Below, one piece after another: positions 1-7,698 of a stretch of DNA of 7,698 nucleotides (position 1 is the first letter of the stretch; each line of letters starts with the position of its first letter). The notes under the pieces are model-generated. The model searched no databases. It was not told the origin of the DNA and saw nothing but the letters and a program-made list of their open reading frames with translations. Source of the DNA: Actinomycetes bacterium (GTDB lineage Bacteria > Actinomycetota > Actinomycetes > Streptosporangiales > Streptosporangiaceae); assembly GCA_023425615.1 (NCBI GenBank), contig JAFACJ010000786.1:1-7698 (forward strand). The letters run 5' to 3'. The translations under genes and the position numbers were made by a program.

Positions 1-1
1 G

Positions 2-142
2 AACGCCGATAACACCGCCAGGAAGTCCGGCCGCAAGGGCATGCTCAAGGGCACCGACCGCAAGACGGCGTCCCTGGGCCGCAACGCCGCCCCCCACAAC
101 CCCCCCCGCATGCCGACCCGGCACATGAACACCCCCGCCTGA
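2..142 (+). pseudogene. Mirrored, degraded copy of the 3' half of the small basic gene
   Basis: Read on the plus strand, this encodes 46 residues beginning NADNTARKSGRKG, matching residues 30-75 of the protein at 387-154, then a TGA stop. Nearly all base differences change the amino acid (R to G or P, A to P, Q to H, N to T), and only one is silent. Purifying selection on a true paralogue would give mostly silent changes. It should not be treated as a second gene unless independent reads confirm it. Confidence 0.45.
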
Positions 143-147
143 CCCTC

Positions 148-166
148 CGGCGGCTAGCGGCCGCCG
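148..166 (-). terminator. Hairpin over the stop codon of the small basic gene
   Basis: CGGCGGC (148-154) pairs with GCCGCCG (160-166) around a 5-base loop, and the stop codon lies in the loop region. It may be part of a terminator or simply GC-rich coding sequence. It sits at the centre of the mirrored region, and such hairpins can seed fold-back artefacts, so sequence beyond position 150 towards 1 may not be the true downstream DNA. Confidence 0.3.
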
Positions 167-387
167 CGGTTGTTCATCTGCCGGGTCGGCAGCCGGCGGG
201 CGTTGTGGCGGGCGGCGTTGCGGCCCAGGGACGCCGTCTTGCGGTCGGTGCCCTTGAGCATGCCCTTGCGGCGGGACTTCCTGGCGGTGTTATCGGCGTT
301 CTGGACCGGCAAAGCAGCCTCCTGCGAGTTCTCGAAACCGGGGACGGTGATGTTCTGGGGTCGCTGAATTCGGCTGACGTCGCGCAT
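154..387 (-). CDS. Small basic protein of unknown function (77 residues)
   Basis: I do not recognise this family. It has a good ribosome binding site and a promoter upstream. The N-terminal third contains ITVPGFENSQEAALPVQ (about 13-29). The rest is strongly basic: 15 of its 18 Lys/Arg lie from residue 36 on, with RKSRRKGMLKGTDRK at 36-50 and several RR/R-rich runs to the end (NNRGGR). There is no cysteine, no membrane segment and no signal peptide, so a disordered or nucleic-acid-binding protein is possible; that is inference from composition only. The stop codon TAG lies in the loop of a GC-rich hairpin. Its 3' half (positions 161-301) has a near-identical inverted copy at 1-141, which is suspected to be an artefact; the coding sequence here appears to be the correct copy, since the frame is complete. 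Confidence 0.65.
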   Translation of the reverse strand: MRDVSRIQRPQNITVPGFENSQEAALPVQNADNTARKSRRKGMLKGTDRKTASLGRNAARHNARRLPTRQMNNRGGR

Positions 388-595
388 GAAGAAAAGACCT
401 CCGCACCCACCGGAAGAATGGCAGGCTCATACCGGGAAAAGAGAGAAAAGGCACTGCGCCGACGTTGACGTGACGGTGCTCCGATACCGGGAACGCCGAC
501 GGCACAGGCGAGGGGTGAACAGAGAGAAGGGGAGCGGGCCCCGCATCGCGCGGGCACTGGGCTCAACCCGTAAGAATCAGATCTCCATGTCCCCG
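388..595 (-). other. Leader of about 200 bases before the small basic gene
   Basis: No convincing gene is found here. If the promoter at 626-596 is used, the transcript carries about 200 untranslated bases. It contains a small stem-loop (CCCGC/GCGGG, positions 540-554), pyrimidine-rich runs (CTTCTCTCT near 530-522 and TTTTCTCTCTTTTCCC near 453-438) and two copies of CCCGGTAT about 50 bases apart (near 440 and 489 on the minus strand). I recognise no known riboswitch class. Confidence 0.35.
398..402 (-). promoter_or_regulatory. Ribosome binding site of the small basic gene
   Basis: GGAGG on the minus strand lies 10 bases upstream of the ATG at 387, followed by a T-rich stretch. It is the best ribosome binding site in the region and supports both the reality of the gene and its start. 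Confidence 0.7.
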
Positions 596-626
596 ACAAT
601 AACATCAATTACCGGCGTCCTGTCAA
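596..626 (-). promoter_or_regulatory. Sigma-70-like promoter for the small basic gene
   Basis: On the minus strand a perfect -35 TTGACA (626-621) is followed after 19 bases by TATTGT (601-596), a fair -10 of the TAnnnT type. The stretch is clearly AT-richer than its surroundings. It starts 30 bases beyond the stop of the membrane protein gene and points to the gene at 387-154. The predicted transcript start is near 589. The 19-base spacing is slightly long. Confidence 0.6.
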
Positions 627-655
627 CACGTCTTTCTCCGTATCCGGAAGGGAGT

Positions 656-1342
656 TCACCACAGGATGAGGAGAAGGCAGAGCAGGAGGGCGCAGCCTGC
701 GAATGCGGCGCGGAGGGTGCGCCTGCCGACGATGAAGGCGGCGGGGAGGGCGGCCAGGGGGAAGGGCGCGAACTGGAAGTCCAGGACGATCAGGAGGAGG
801 AGGGTCAGGGCGCAGGCGGTCAGGGCCCAGCCGAGCCTCGCCTTCCAGGTCCGGGTGAGGGGGGAGGAACGGGCGGTGAGGGTCGCGGCGCCGTAGTACA
901 GGAGCAGGGGCAGGACGAGCGCGCCGCCGGCGATCAGGGCGACGCCCTGGAGGGTACGGGGAGGCTCCCGGGTGATGAGGTCGCTTCCGGACAGGAGGCA
1001 GACGAGGGCGCTGAGGGCGGCGAGGTAGCCGGCGACGAGGACGGCCGCACCGCGGACCAGGACCGGGAGCCAGGCCGGGCGGTCAGGAGCGGACGGCCGC
1101 GCCCGGCGTCCGACGGAGGACGCCTGCACCCGGCGTCCGGAGGAAGACGGTTGCGCCTGGCTGCCAGAGGAAGTCGGCCGCGCCTGGTCTTCGGGAGAGG
1201 ACGGTTGCGCCTGGCGGTCCGCCATGCGCAGAGTCCGGGTCCGCTGCGCCGTCTTCGCCCGCTGGGCGCTCGCCCTCTTCTGCTTCCCGCCACGACCTGC
1301 CACAGCGCCCATCGTACGGAGCGGGACGGTCGGGGATGCCAT
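656..1342 (-). CDS. Multi-pass membrane protein of unknown function with repeat-rich N-terminus
   Basis: I do not recognise the family. From the chosen start it has 228 residues. The first 90 are basic and low in complexity (K/R-rich at 20-40, then five 9-residue repeats rich in A, Q, R, P, S at 45-89), probably disordered and cytosolic. Hydrophobic segments follow at about 92-118, 131-156, 170-187 and 210-228, with a shorter one near 193-206, so four or five membrane helices. The last one runs to the very C-terminus (LLLILW). Basic residues cluster between helices (TARSSPLTRTWKAR, GRRTLR), giving a believable topology. The start is uncertain: the frame is open to a GTG at 1396, but that lies in the hairpin after clpB. 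An ATG at 1342 has AGGA too close to be convincing, and another ATG is at 1310. No catalytic motif is seen. It lies on the same strand behind clpB, but a role in heat shock is not implied. Confidence 0.7.
   Translation of the reverse strand: MASPTVPLRTMGAVAGRGGKQKRASAQRAKTAQRTRTLRMADRQAQPSSPEDQARPTSSGSQAQPSSSGRRVQASSVGRRARPSAPDRPAWLPVLVRGAAVLVAGYLAALSALVCLLSGSDLITREPPRTLQGVALIAGGALVLPLLLYYGAATLTARSSPLTRTWKARLGWALTACALTLLLLIVLDFQFAPFPLAALPAAFIVGRRTLRAAFAGCALLLCLLLILW
1076..1210 (-). repeat. Five imperfect 27-bp tandem repeats inside the membrane protein gene
   Basis: Units lie at 1184-1210, 1157-1183, 1130-1156, 1103-1129 and, more degenerate, 1076-1102. Each encodes nine residues in frame: AQPSSPEDQ, ARPTSSGSQ, AQPSSSGRR, VQASSVGRR and ARPSAPDRP. 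On the plus strand units share a start of CTGG or CCGG, a G/A-rich middle and, in most, an end in GCGC. They form the spacer between the basic N-terminus and the first membrane helix. Confidence 0.8.
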
Positions 1343-1385
1343 GTCCTGAATGAGAAGTGCGTGAGGGCCGCGCCGGGAAACGCGT

Positions 1386-1413
1386 GAGGCCCGCACCGGG
1401 GGGCACGGGCCTC
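1386..1413 (-). terminator. Probable terminator hairpin after clpB
   Basis: On the minus strand GAGGCCCG pairs perfectly with CGGGCCTC around a 12-base C/G-rich loop. The stem begins 14 bases after the clpB stop. There is no T tract, which is common for terminators in high-GC actinomycetes. It overlaps the most upstream possible start (GTG at 1396) of the next gene, which argues for a later start there. The structure is seen; the terminator role is inferred from position. Confidence 0.55.
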
Positions 1414-1427
1414 TTCGTAGGGGAGGG

Positions 1428-4019
1428 CTACTTGGTCAGGGACAGGGCGGGGGCGACGACGAGGCCGTCGGCGTCCTTGTCCAGGTCGACGGAGACGTCC
1501 GACCCGTCGCGGACCGTGCCCTTCAGCAGGGCGCGGGCGAGCTGGTCGCCGATGGCCGTCTGGACGAGGCGGCGCAGCGGGCGGGCGCCGTACACCGGGT
1601 CGTAGCCCTTGTCCGCCAGCCACTCGCGGGCCGCGGGGGACACCGTGAGGGTGAGCTGGCGGTCGGCCAGGCGCCTGGACATGCGCTCGACCTGGAGGTC
1701 CACGATCTCGGCGAGGTCCAGCTTCGACAGCGGGTCGAAGAGGATGATGTCGTCGAGCCGGTTGAGGAACTCGGGCTTGAAGGCGTCGCGCACCGTGTCC
1801 ATGACCGCCTTGTGCTTCTTGTCCTGGGGGATCGTCTGATCCACCAGGAACTGGGAGCCCAGGTTGGAGGTCATGATCAGGATCGTGTTGCGGAAGTCCA
1901 CGGTGCGGCCCTGCCCGTCGGTGAGGCGCCCGTCGTCCAGGACCTGCAGCAGCAGGTCGAAGACCTCGGGGTGCGCCTTCTCGACCTCATCCAGCAGGAC
2001 CACGCTGTAGGGGCGGCGCCGGACGGCCTCGGTGAGCTGGCCGCCCTCCTCGTACCCGACGTAGCCGGGAGGGGCGCCGACCAGGCGGGAGACGGTGTGC
2101 TTCTCGGAGTACTCCGACATGTCGATCCGGGTCATGGCCCGCTCGTCGTCGAACAGGAAGTCGGCGAGGGCCTTGGCCAGCTCGGTCTTGCCGACGCCCG
2201 TCGGGCCGAGGAACAGGAACGAGCCGGTCGGACGGTCGGGGTCGGCCACGCCGGCCCGGCTGCGGCGCACCGCGTCCGACACCGCGGTGACGGCGGCCTT
2301 CTGCCCGATGAGGCGCTTGCCGATGTGCTCCTCCATCCGCAGGAGCTTGGCGGTCTCGCCCTGGAGGAGCCGTCCTGCGGGGATGCCCGTCCACGCCGAC
2401 ACCACGTCCGCGACGTCGTCGGGGCCGACCTCCTCCTTGACCATCGCGCCACGGGACTCGGCGGCCTCGGACGCCTGCTTGATCTCCTTCTCCAGCATGG
2501 GGATCTCGCCGTACAGCAGCCGCGAGGAGGTCTCGAAGTCGCCGTCGCGCTGGGCGCGTTCGGCCTGCCCGTGCAGGTCGTCGAGCTTCTTCTTCAGCTC
2601 GCCGACGCGGTTCAGGCCGGCCTTCTCCTGCTCCCAGCGGCCGACGAGGCCGTTCAGCTCCTCCTGCTTGTCGGCGAGGTCGGCGCGGAGCTTGTCGAGA
2701 CGCTGGCGTGAGGCGTCGTCGGACTCCTTGGAGAGCGCGAGCTCCTCCATCTTCATCCGGTCGAGGATCCGCTGCAGCGCGTCGATCTCCACGGGGCTGG
2801 AGTCGATCTCCATCCGGAGCCGGGAGGCAGCCTCGTCCACGAGGTCGATGGCCTTGTCCGGCAGGTACCGGGAGGTGATGTAGCGGTCGGACAGCGTCGC
2901 CGCCGCGACCAGCGCCGAGTCGGAGATCTGCACCTGGTGGTGCGCCTCGTACCGCACCTTCAGACCGCGCAGGATCGCCACGGTGTCCTCGACGGACGGC
3001 TCGTCGACCAGCACCTGCTGGAAGCGCCGCTCCAGGGCCGGGTCCTTCTCGATGCGCTCGCGGTACTCATCCAGGGTCGTCGCGCCGATCATGCGCAGCT
3101 CGCCGCGGGCCAGCATGGGCTTGAGCATGTTGCCCGCGTCCATCGAGCCCTCGGCCGCGCCGGCGCCGACCATGGTGTGCAGTTCGTCGATGAAGGTGAT
3201 GATCTGCCCGTCGGACTGCTTGATCTCATTGAGGACCGCCTTGAGCCGCTCCTCGAACTCACCGCGGAACTTCGCTCCGGCCACCATCGCCGACAGGTCG
3301 AGGGAGATCAGCCGCTTGTCGCGCAGCGACTCGGGCACGTCGCCCGCCACGATCCGCTGCGCCAGCCCCTCGACGACGGCGGTCTTGCCGACGCCGGGCT
3401 CGCCGATGAGCACCGGGTTGTTCTTGGTGCGCCGCGACAGGACCTGGACGGTGCGCCGGATCTCCGCGTCGCGCCCGATCACCGGGTCGAGCTTGCCCTC
3501 CCGAGCCCGCGCGGTGAGGTCGACGCCGTACTTCTCCAGCGACTGGTAGGTGTCCTCGGGGTTCTCGCTGGTCACCCGGGCGTGCCCGCGGACCTTCTCG
3601 AAGGCGTCGAGGAGCGCGTCGGCGGTGGCGCCCTGCTCGCGCAGGAGCGTGGCGACCGTGCCGCCGTCGGTGGCCAGGCCGACCAGCAGGTGCTCGGTGG
3701 AGACGTACTCGTCCTGGAGCTGGCGGGCGCGTGACGCCGCGGTGTTCAGCGACGCCAGGAGCTGGCGCGAGGACTGCGGCGCGGAGACCGTCGAGCCCTT
3801 GGCCTTCGGCAGCTGCTCGACGAGTTCCTCGGCGCGGCGGCGGACGGCGGCGGGGTCGGCGCCGACCGCCTCCAGCAGCGGCACCGTGGTGCCGTCCTGC
3901 TGGGCCAGCAGCGCGGCCAGCAGGTGCGCGGGCTCGACCTGCGGGGTGCCCTCGGCCGCGGCGCGCCGGACCGCGACGGAGACCGCGTCCTGGCTCTTGT
4001 GGGTGAGTTTGTAGTCCAT
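1428..4019 (-). CDS. clpB: ClpB disaggregase (Hsp100, AAA+)
   Basis: Hexameric cytosolic ATPase that threads aggregated polypeptides through its central pore and works with DnaK/DnaJ/GrpE. The protein has 863 residues, full length for the family. Domains: Clp N-domain (about 1-145); AAA-1 with Walker A GEPGVGKT (206-213), Walker B FIDE (276-279) and arginine-finger region ERRF (330-333); a coiled-coil middle domain (about 400-530) that marks ClpB rather than ClpA/ClpC; AAA-2 with Walker A GPTGVGKT (605-612), Walker B LLDE (675-678), pore loop GYVGY (652-656) and sensor-2 GARPLRR (811-817). There is no ClpP-binding IGF loop apparent, as expected. Pore loop 1 reads KFRG (250-253) where ClpB commonly has KYRG, a conservative change. 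The ATG lies 8 bases after the hspR stop with no strong ribosome binding site, so translation is probably coupled to hspR. A hairpin follows the stop codon. Confidence 0.98.
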   Translation of the reverse strand: MDYKLTHKSQDAVSVAVRRAAAEGTPQVEPAHLLAALLAQQDGTTVPLLEAVGADPAAVRRRAEELVEQLPKAKGSTVSAPQSSRQLLASLNTAASRARQLQDEYVSTEHLLVGLATDGGTVATLLREQGATADALLDAFEKVRGHARVTSENPEDTYQSLEKYGVDLTARAREGKLDPVIGRDAEIRRTVQVLSRRTKNNPVLIGEPGVGKTAVVEGLAQRIVAGDVPESLRDKRLISLDLSAMVAGAKFRGEFEERLKAVLNEIKQSDGQIITFIDELHTMVGAGAAEGSMDAGNMLKPMLARGELRMIGATTLDEYRERIEKDPALERRFQQVLVDEPSVEDTVAILRGLKVRYEAHHQVQISDSALVAAATLSDRYITSRYLPDKAIDLVDEAASRLRMEIDSSPVEIDALQRILDRMKMEELALSKESDDASRQRLDKLRADLADKQEELNGLVGRWEQEKAGLNRVGELKKKLDDLHGQAERAQRDGDFETSSRLLYGEIPMLEKEIKQASEAAESRGAMVKEEVGPDDVADVVSAWTGIPAGRLLQGETAKLLRMEEHIGKRLIGQKAAVTAVSDAVRRSRAGVADPDRPTGSFLFLGPTGVGKTELAKALADFLFDDERAMTRIDMSEYSEKHTVSRLVGAPPGYVGYEEGGQLTEAVRRRPYSVVLLDEVEKAHPEVFDLLLQVLDDGRLTDGQGRTVDFRNTILIMTSNLGSQFLVDQTIPQDKKHKAVMDTVRDAFKPEFLNRLDDIILFDPLSKLDLAEIVDLQVERMSRRLADRQLTLTVSPAAREWLADKGYDPVYGARPLRRLVQTAIGDQLARALLKGTVRDGSDVSVDLDKDADGLVVAPALSLTK

Positions 4020-4027
4020 GTGAAGTT

Positions 4028-4462
4028 TCAGCCCCCGGGTTCCTGTTGCTGCCGCCAGATGACGACACCCGCCTGCCTGATGGGGACGAGGTCGCCGCCT
4101 CTGCTCTCTCCGCGCAACTGGGCCAGCCGGGCCGCGACCGCGCGGGTGGATTCGAGTTCGTTGCTCAGTTCCTCGACCATCCGGCGCAGCCGCACCAGCT
4201 CCGAGTGGAGCTCGTCGTTGGCGCGCTGGAGTTCGAGGATCTTCTGGATGCCCGCGAGGTTGACGCCCTCCTCCTGGGAGAGGCGCTGGATCTCGCGGAG
4301 CATGACGATGTCGCGCATGGAGTAGCGCCTGCCGCGGCCGGTCGCCCGGCCGGGTGACACCAGCCCCATCCGGTCGTAGGTGCGCAGCGTCTGCGGATGC
4401 AGCCCGGACAGCTGCGCGGCGATCGAGATGACGTAGACGGGAGTGTCATCAGGGAGGTCCAT
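4028..4462 (-). CDS. hspR: HspR, MerR-family heat-shock repressor
   Basis: DNA-binding repressor of the actinobacterial dnaK regulon. In Streptomyces and mycobacteria it binds inverted repeats (HAIR, CTTGAGT-N7-ACTCAAG) and needs DnaK as co-repressor. This protein has 144 residues: a MerR-type helix-turn-helix (about 10-35, with [14 protein letters not shown] at 24-37), a wing (GRGRRYS, 42-48), a long helix or coiled coil for dimerisation (about 72-118), and a C-terminal tail with LVPIR and VVIW (125-136), the hydrophobic tail seen in HspR proteins. I chose the ATG at 4462. It overlaps the dnaJ stop (TGATG) and has AAGGAGG 4 bases upstream; the GTG codon directly before it sits too close to that site. 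No HAIR element is visible in this window, so its operator is expected upstream of dnaK. HAIR was not seen before clpB, consistent with clpB being read from the operon promoter. Confidence 0.95.
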   Translation of the reverse strand: MDLPDDTPVYVISIAAQLSGLHPQTLRTYDRMGLVSPGRATGRGRRYSMRDIVMLREIQRLSQEEGVNLAGIQKILELQRANDELHSELVRLRRMVEELSNELESTRAVAARLAQLRGESRGGDLVPIRQAGVVIWRQQQEPGG

Positions 4463-5619
4463 CACCCCTCCTTGGCCTGTCTCACGAGGTCATCTCGCAG
4501 CTCCTCGCCGCGGTGCGTCTGGGCGAAGCGCTGGAGCGCCTCTCGTTCGTCGTCCGTCAGCTTCTGCGGCACCTGGACCTCGACGGTGGCCAGCAGGTCG
4601 CCCTTGGTGCCGTCGCGGCGGGTCGCGCCCTTGCCGCGGATGCGGAACTTGCGGCCGTTCGGCGTGCCCTCGGGGATGCGCAGCTTCACCGGCTGGCCCC
4701 CGTGCACGGGCACCATGATCTCGCTGCCGAGCGTCGCCTCGGGGAAGGTGACGGGGACGGTGACCGTCAGGTTGTCGCCCTCCCTGCCGAACACCGGGTG
4801 CCCGGTGACCTTCAGCTTGACCAGCAGGTCGCCGTGCGGGCCGCCGTTCTCGCCGGGAGCCCCCTTGGCCTTGAGCCGGATGGTCTGGCCGTCCTTGACG
4901 CCGGCCGGGATCCGCGCCTGGATGGTGCGGGTGCCCATGGCCCGTCCGCTGCCGTGGCAGGTCGGGCACGGGTCCTCCACGACCATGCCGCGCCCGTGGC
5001 ACTTGCCGCACGGCTCGGCGAAGCCGAACCCGCCCATGTTGCGGGTCTCCTGCCCGGTTCCCTCGCACTGCGGGCAGACCTTCGGCAGCGTCCCGGCCTT
5101 GGCGCCGGTGCCGCGGCACGTCTGGCACGGCGCCTCCGAGGACAGCCGCAGCGGCACCGTGATGCCCTCCAGCGACTCGGAGAAGGTCAGCGTCACCTCG
5201 GACTCGACGTCCTGGCCGCGGCGCGGGCGCCGGGTGGTGGTGCCGCCCCTGGCGCCGCGCCCGAACAGGCCGCCGAACAGGTCTCCCAGGCCGCCCGCCC
5301 CGGCGGCGTTGCCCGTGTTGCCGAACAGGTCGTTCAGGTCGAAGTTCGGCGCACCGGCCGGGCCTCTGCCGCCGCGGAAGGCGCCGCCGTAGGCGCGGAT
5401 CTCGTCGTACTCCTTGCGCCGCTTCTCATCCGAGAGGACGTCGTAGGCCTCGGAGATCTCCTTGAAGCGCTCCTCGGCCTCGGTGTCGCCCTTGTTCGCG
5501 TCGGGGTGGTACTTGCGGGCGAGCTTCCGGTAAGACTTCTTGATCTCGTCCTGGGTGGCGTTCTTGGCGACACCGAGGGACTTGTAATAGTCCTTCTCAA
5601 GGTAGTCCTTGGTGCTCAC
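4462..5619 (-). CDS. dnaJ: DnaJ (Hsp40) co-chaperone, DnaJ1 type
   Basis: Type I J-protein that delivers unfolded clients to DnaK and stimulates its ATPase. The protein has 385 residues. Domains in order: J domain (about 9-75) with the essential HPD at 38-40; a Gly/Phe-rich linker (about 76-135) with repeated DLFG/GLFG; a zinc-binding domain with four CxxCxGxG repeats (cysteines 165/168, 182/185, 204/207, 218/221); then two client-binding beta domains and a C-terminal dimerisation region. All eight zinc cysteines are present. The start is GTG, preceded by an AAGGGGAG ribosome binding site. The N-terminus [17 protein letters not shown] resembles the DnaJ1 of actinomycete dnaK operons rather than the second DnaJ copy often found elsewhere in these genomes. 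The stop codon overlaps the hspR ATG by one base. Confidence 0.97.
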   Translation of the reverse strand: MSTKDYLEKDYYKSLGVAKNATQDEIKKSYRKLARKYHPDANKGDTEAEERFKEISEAYDVLSDEKRRKEYDEIRAYGGAFRGGRGPAGAPNFDLNDLFGNTGNAAGAGGLGDLFGGLFGRGARGGTTTRRPRRGQDVESEVTLTFSESLEGITVPLRLSSEAPCQTCRGTGAKAGTLPKVCPQCEGTGQETRNMGGFGFAEPCGKCHGRGMVVEDPCPTCHGSGRAMGTRTIQARIPAGVKDGQTIRLKAKGAPGENGGPHGDLLVKLKVTGHPVFGREGDNLTVTVPVTFPEATLGSEIMVPVHGGQPVKLRIPEGTPNGRKFRIRGKGATRRDGTKGDLLATVEVQVPQKLTDDEREALQRFAQTHRGEELRDDLVRQAKEG

Positions 5620-5649
5620 CGGCTCCCCTTCGAAAAAGTGCTTCGGTGT

Positions 5650-5677
5650 GCTCCGGGGGCGCCGCCGCCCCCGGAGC
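5650..5677 (-). promoter_or_regulatory. 12-bp perfect hairpin between grpE and dnaJ
   Basis: On the transcribed (minus) strand GCTCCGGGGGCG pairs perfectly with CGCCCCCGGAGC around a 4-base loop. It lies 32 bases after the grpE stop and 30 bases before the dnaJ start. A run of five T follows about 12 bases after the stem, too far away for a classical intrinsic terminator. It could be a partial terminator, an RNase processing or stability element that sets the dnaK-grpE to dnaJ ratio, or a structure limiting access to the dnaJ ribosome binding site. The structure is seen directly; its role is inference. Confidence 0.7.
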
Positions 5678-5709
5678 GGTGTTCTGTTTTGCCGGCCCCT
5701 GTGACCGGG

Positions 5710-6284
5710 TCAGTCCTGCGGCCCGGCGACGACGACGCGGGCGGGACGTACCACGCGCTCGCCGACCCGGTAGCCGGGCTGGTAGACCTCCAGGACCGAC
5801 TCCTCGGTCGCGTCCGGGGTCGGCACGTGCGTCAGCGCCTCGTGCACGTTCGGGTCGAACGGTTCGCCGACCGAGCCGTACTTCTCCAGGCCCAGCTTGC
5901 CGAGGGTGGTCTCCAGGGACTCGCCCACGGACTTGAACGCGCCGACCAGTTCGTCGTGCTCGCGCGCCTTGTCGATGCTGTCGAGCACGGGCAGCAGATC
6001 GGCGAGCACGCCCGCGATGGCCTGCTCCCGCACGGCCACCCGGTCGCGCTCGACTCGCTTGCGGTAGTTGACGTACTCGGCCTGCAGCCGCTGCAGGTCG
6101 GCGGTCCGTTCGTCGAGCTGCCGCTGGAGGTCGCTCTCCACGGGAGACTCGACGGCCTCATCGACCACTTCTTCGGCCGGAGCCGCGGACTCCTCCTTCA
6201 CCTCGGAGGAGGGAGTCCGCAACTCGCCCGTCTCAGGATCGATGCGCCGCGAGTCGCGGATCACCGGTTCGTCCTGAGAATTGG

Positions 6285-6288
<4 letters not shown>
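5710..6288 (-). CDS. grpE: GrpE, nucleotide exchange factor for DnaK
   Basis: Homodimeric cofactor that releases ADP from DnaK and so resets its substrate cycle; in some bacteria it also acts as a thermosensor. The protein has 192 residues, a normal length. It has an acidic, probably disordered N-terminus (about 1-52), a long helix for dimerisation (about 53-110), and a C-terminal beta wing (about 135-187). Family motifs seen are [12 protein letters not shown] (71-82), FDPNVHEAL (144-152) and the end of the wing, with [15 protein letters not shown] (169-183). The start is GTG, whose last bases form the dnaK stop (GTGA, 4-base overlap). An AAGGA lies about 7 bases upstream inside dnaK, so translation is probably coupled to dnaK. 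A 90-base gap with a strong hairpin separates it from dnaJ. Confidence 0.97.

Positions 6289-7698
<1,410 letters not shown>

Larger units (their letters stand above)
1..301. repeat. Near-perfect inverted repeat at the window edge, probable fold-back artefact
   Basis: Position i matches the complement of position 302-i for i from 1 to 141, with 11 mismatches by eye. Only one mismatch lies in the first 92 bases; ten lie between 93 and 140. Seven of the 11 are C where the right arm predicts G. The centre of symmetry is position 151, so the left arm is about 150 bases, the length of a common short read. It begins exactly at the window edge. Errors growing towards one end, a biased substitution type and a hairpin at the centre all fit a chimeric or folded read added at a contig end. 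A real convergent duplication is the alternative. Confidence 0.85.

Noticed and set aside
559..570. TTGAG on the minus strand as an HspR (HAIR) operator
   Set aside because: Only a partial half-site is present; the second ACTCAAG half at the required spacing is absent.
174..608. Minus-strand open frame of 144 codons overlapping the small basic gene in another frame
   Set aside because: Its start lies within the predicted promoter, it has no ribosome binding site, and its Ser/Arg/Pro-rich end is the frame-shifted shadow of the 77-residue gene.
386..1387. Plus-strand open frame of 333 codons, very rich in Glu and Gly
   Set aside because: It is the mirror of the hydrophobic membrane protein gene and the AT-richer promoter region; the E/G-rich protein is what Leu/Ala/Pro codons give when read backwards. 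It has no convincing ribosome binding site.
1812..2711. Plus-strand open frames opposite clpB (also 2937-3734 and others)
   Set aside because: They are antisense to the certain clpB gene and show no recognisable domains.

Overview
The window is high-GC actinobacterial chromosome. Nearly all of it is read on the minus strand. The order dnaK-grpE-dnaJ-hspR, with a MerR-type HspR repressor and a DnaJ1-type DnaJ, is the hallmark heat-shock operon of Actinobacteria. Finding clpB directly behind hspR suggests a Streptosporangiales- or Actinomadura-like filamentous actinomycete rather than Streptomyces, where as far as I recall clpB lies elsewhere. That placement is inference from gene order and protein style, not from a database search.

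Layout in transcription order, from right to left. dnaK runs off the right edge and lacks its N-terminal part. It is followed by grpE (4-base GTGA overlap), a 90-base gap with a strong 12-bp hairpin, dnaJ, hspR (1-base TGATG overlap) and clpB (8-base gap). A GC-rich hairpin follows the clpB stop and probably ends the operon. Next come a membrane protein of unknown function with a repeat-rich N-terminus, an AT-richer intergenic stretch with a good sigma-70-like promoter, and a small basic protein of 77 residues. The first 150 bases form a near mirror image of the 3' half of that small gene, which looks like an assembly fold-back rather than biology.

Together the operon encodes a complete protein-rescue machine. 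ClpB pulls polypeptides out of aggregates, and DnaK with its J-protein DnaJ and exchange factor GrpE feeds ClpB and refolds its products. HspR represses the operon, and in studied actinomycetes it uses DnaK as co-repressor, giving a feedback loop. The operon promoter and its HspR operator should lie upstream of dnaK, outside the window.

I see no RNA genes, CRISPR array, insertion sequence, toxin or defence system, or anything that looks like a new biological system. The points worth a second look are the mirrored end, the hairpin between grpE and dnaJ, the small basic gene with its leader, and the repeat tract in the membrane protein.
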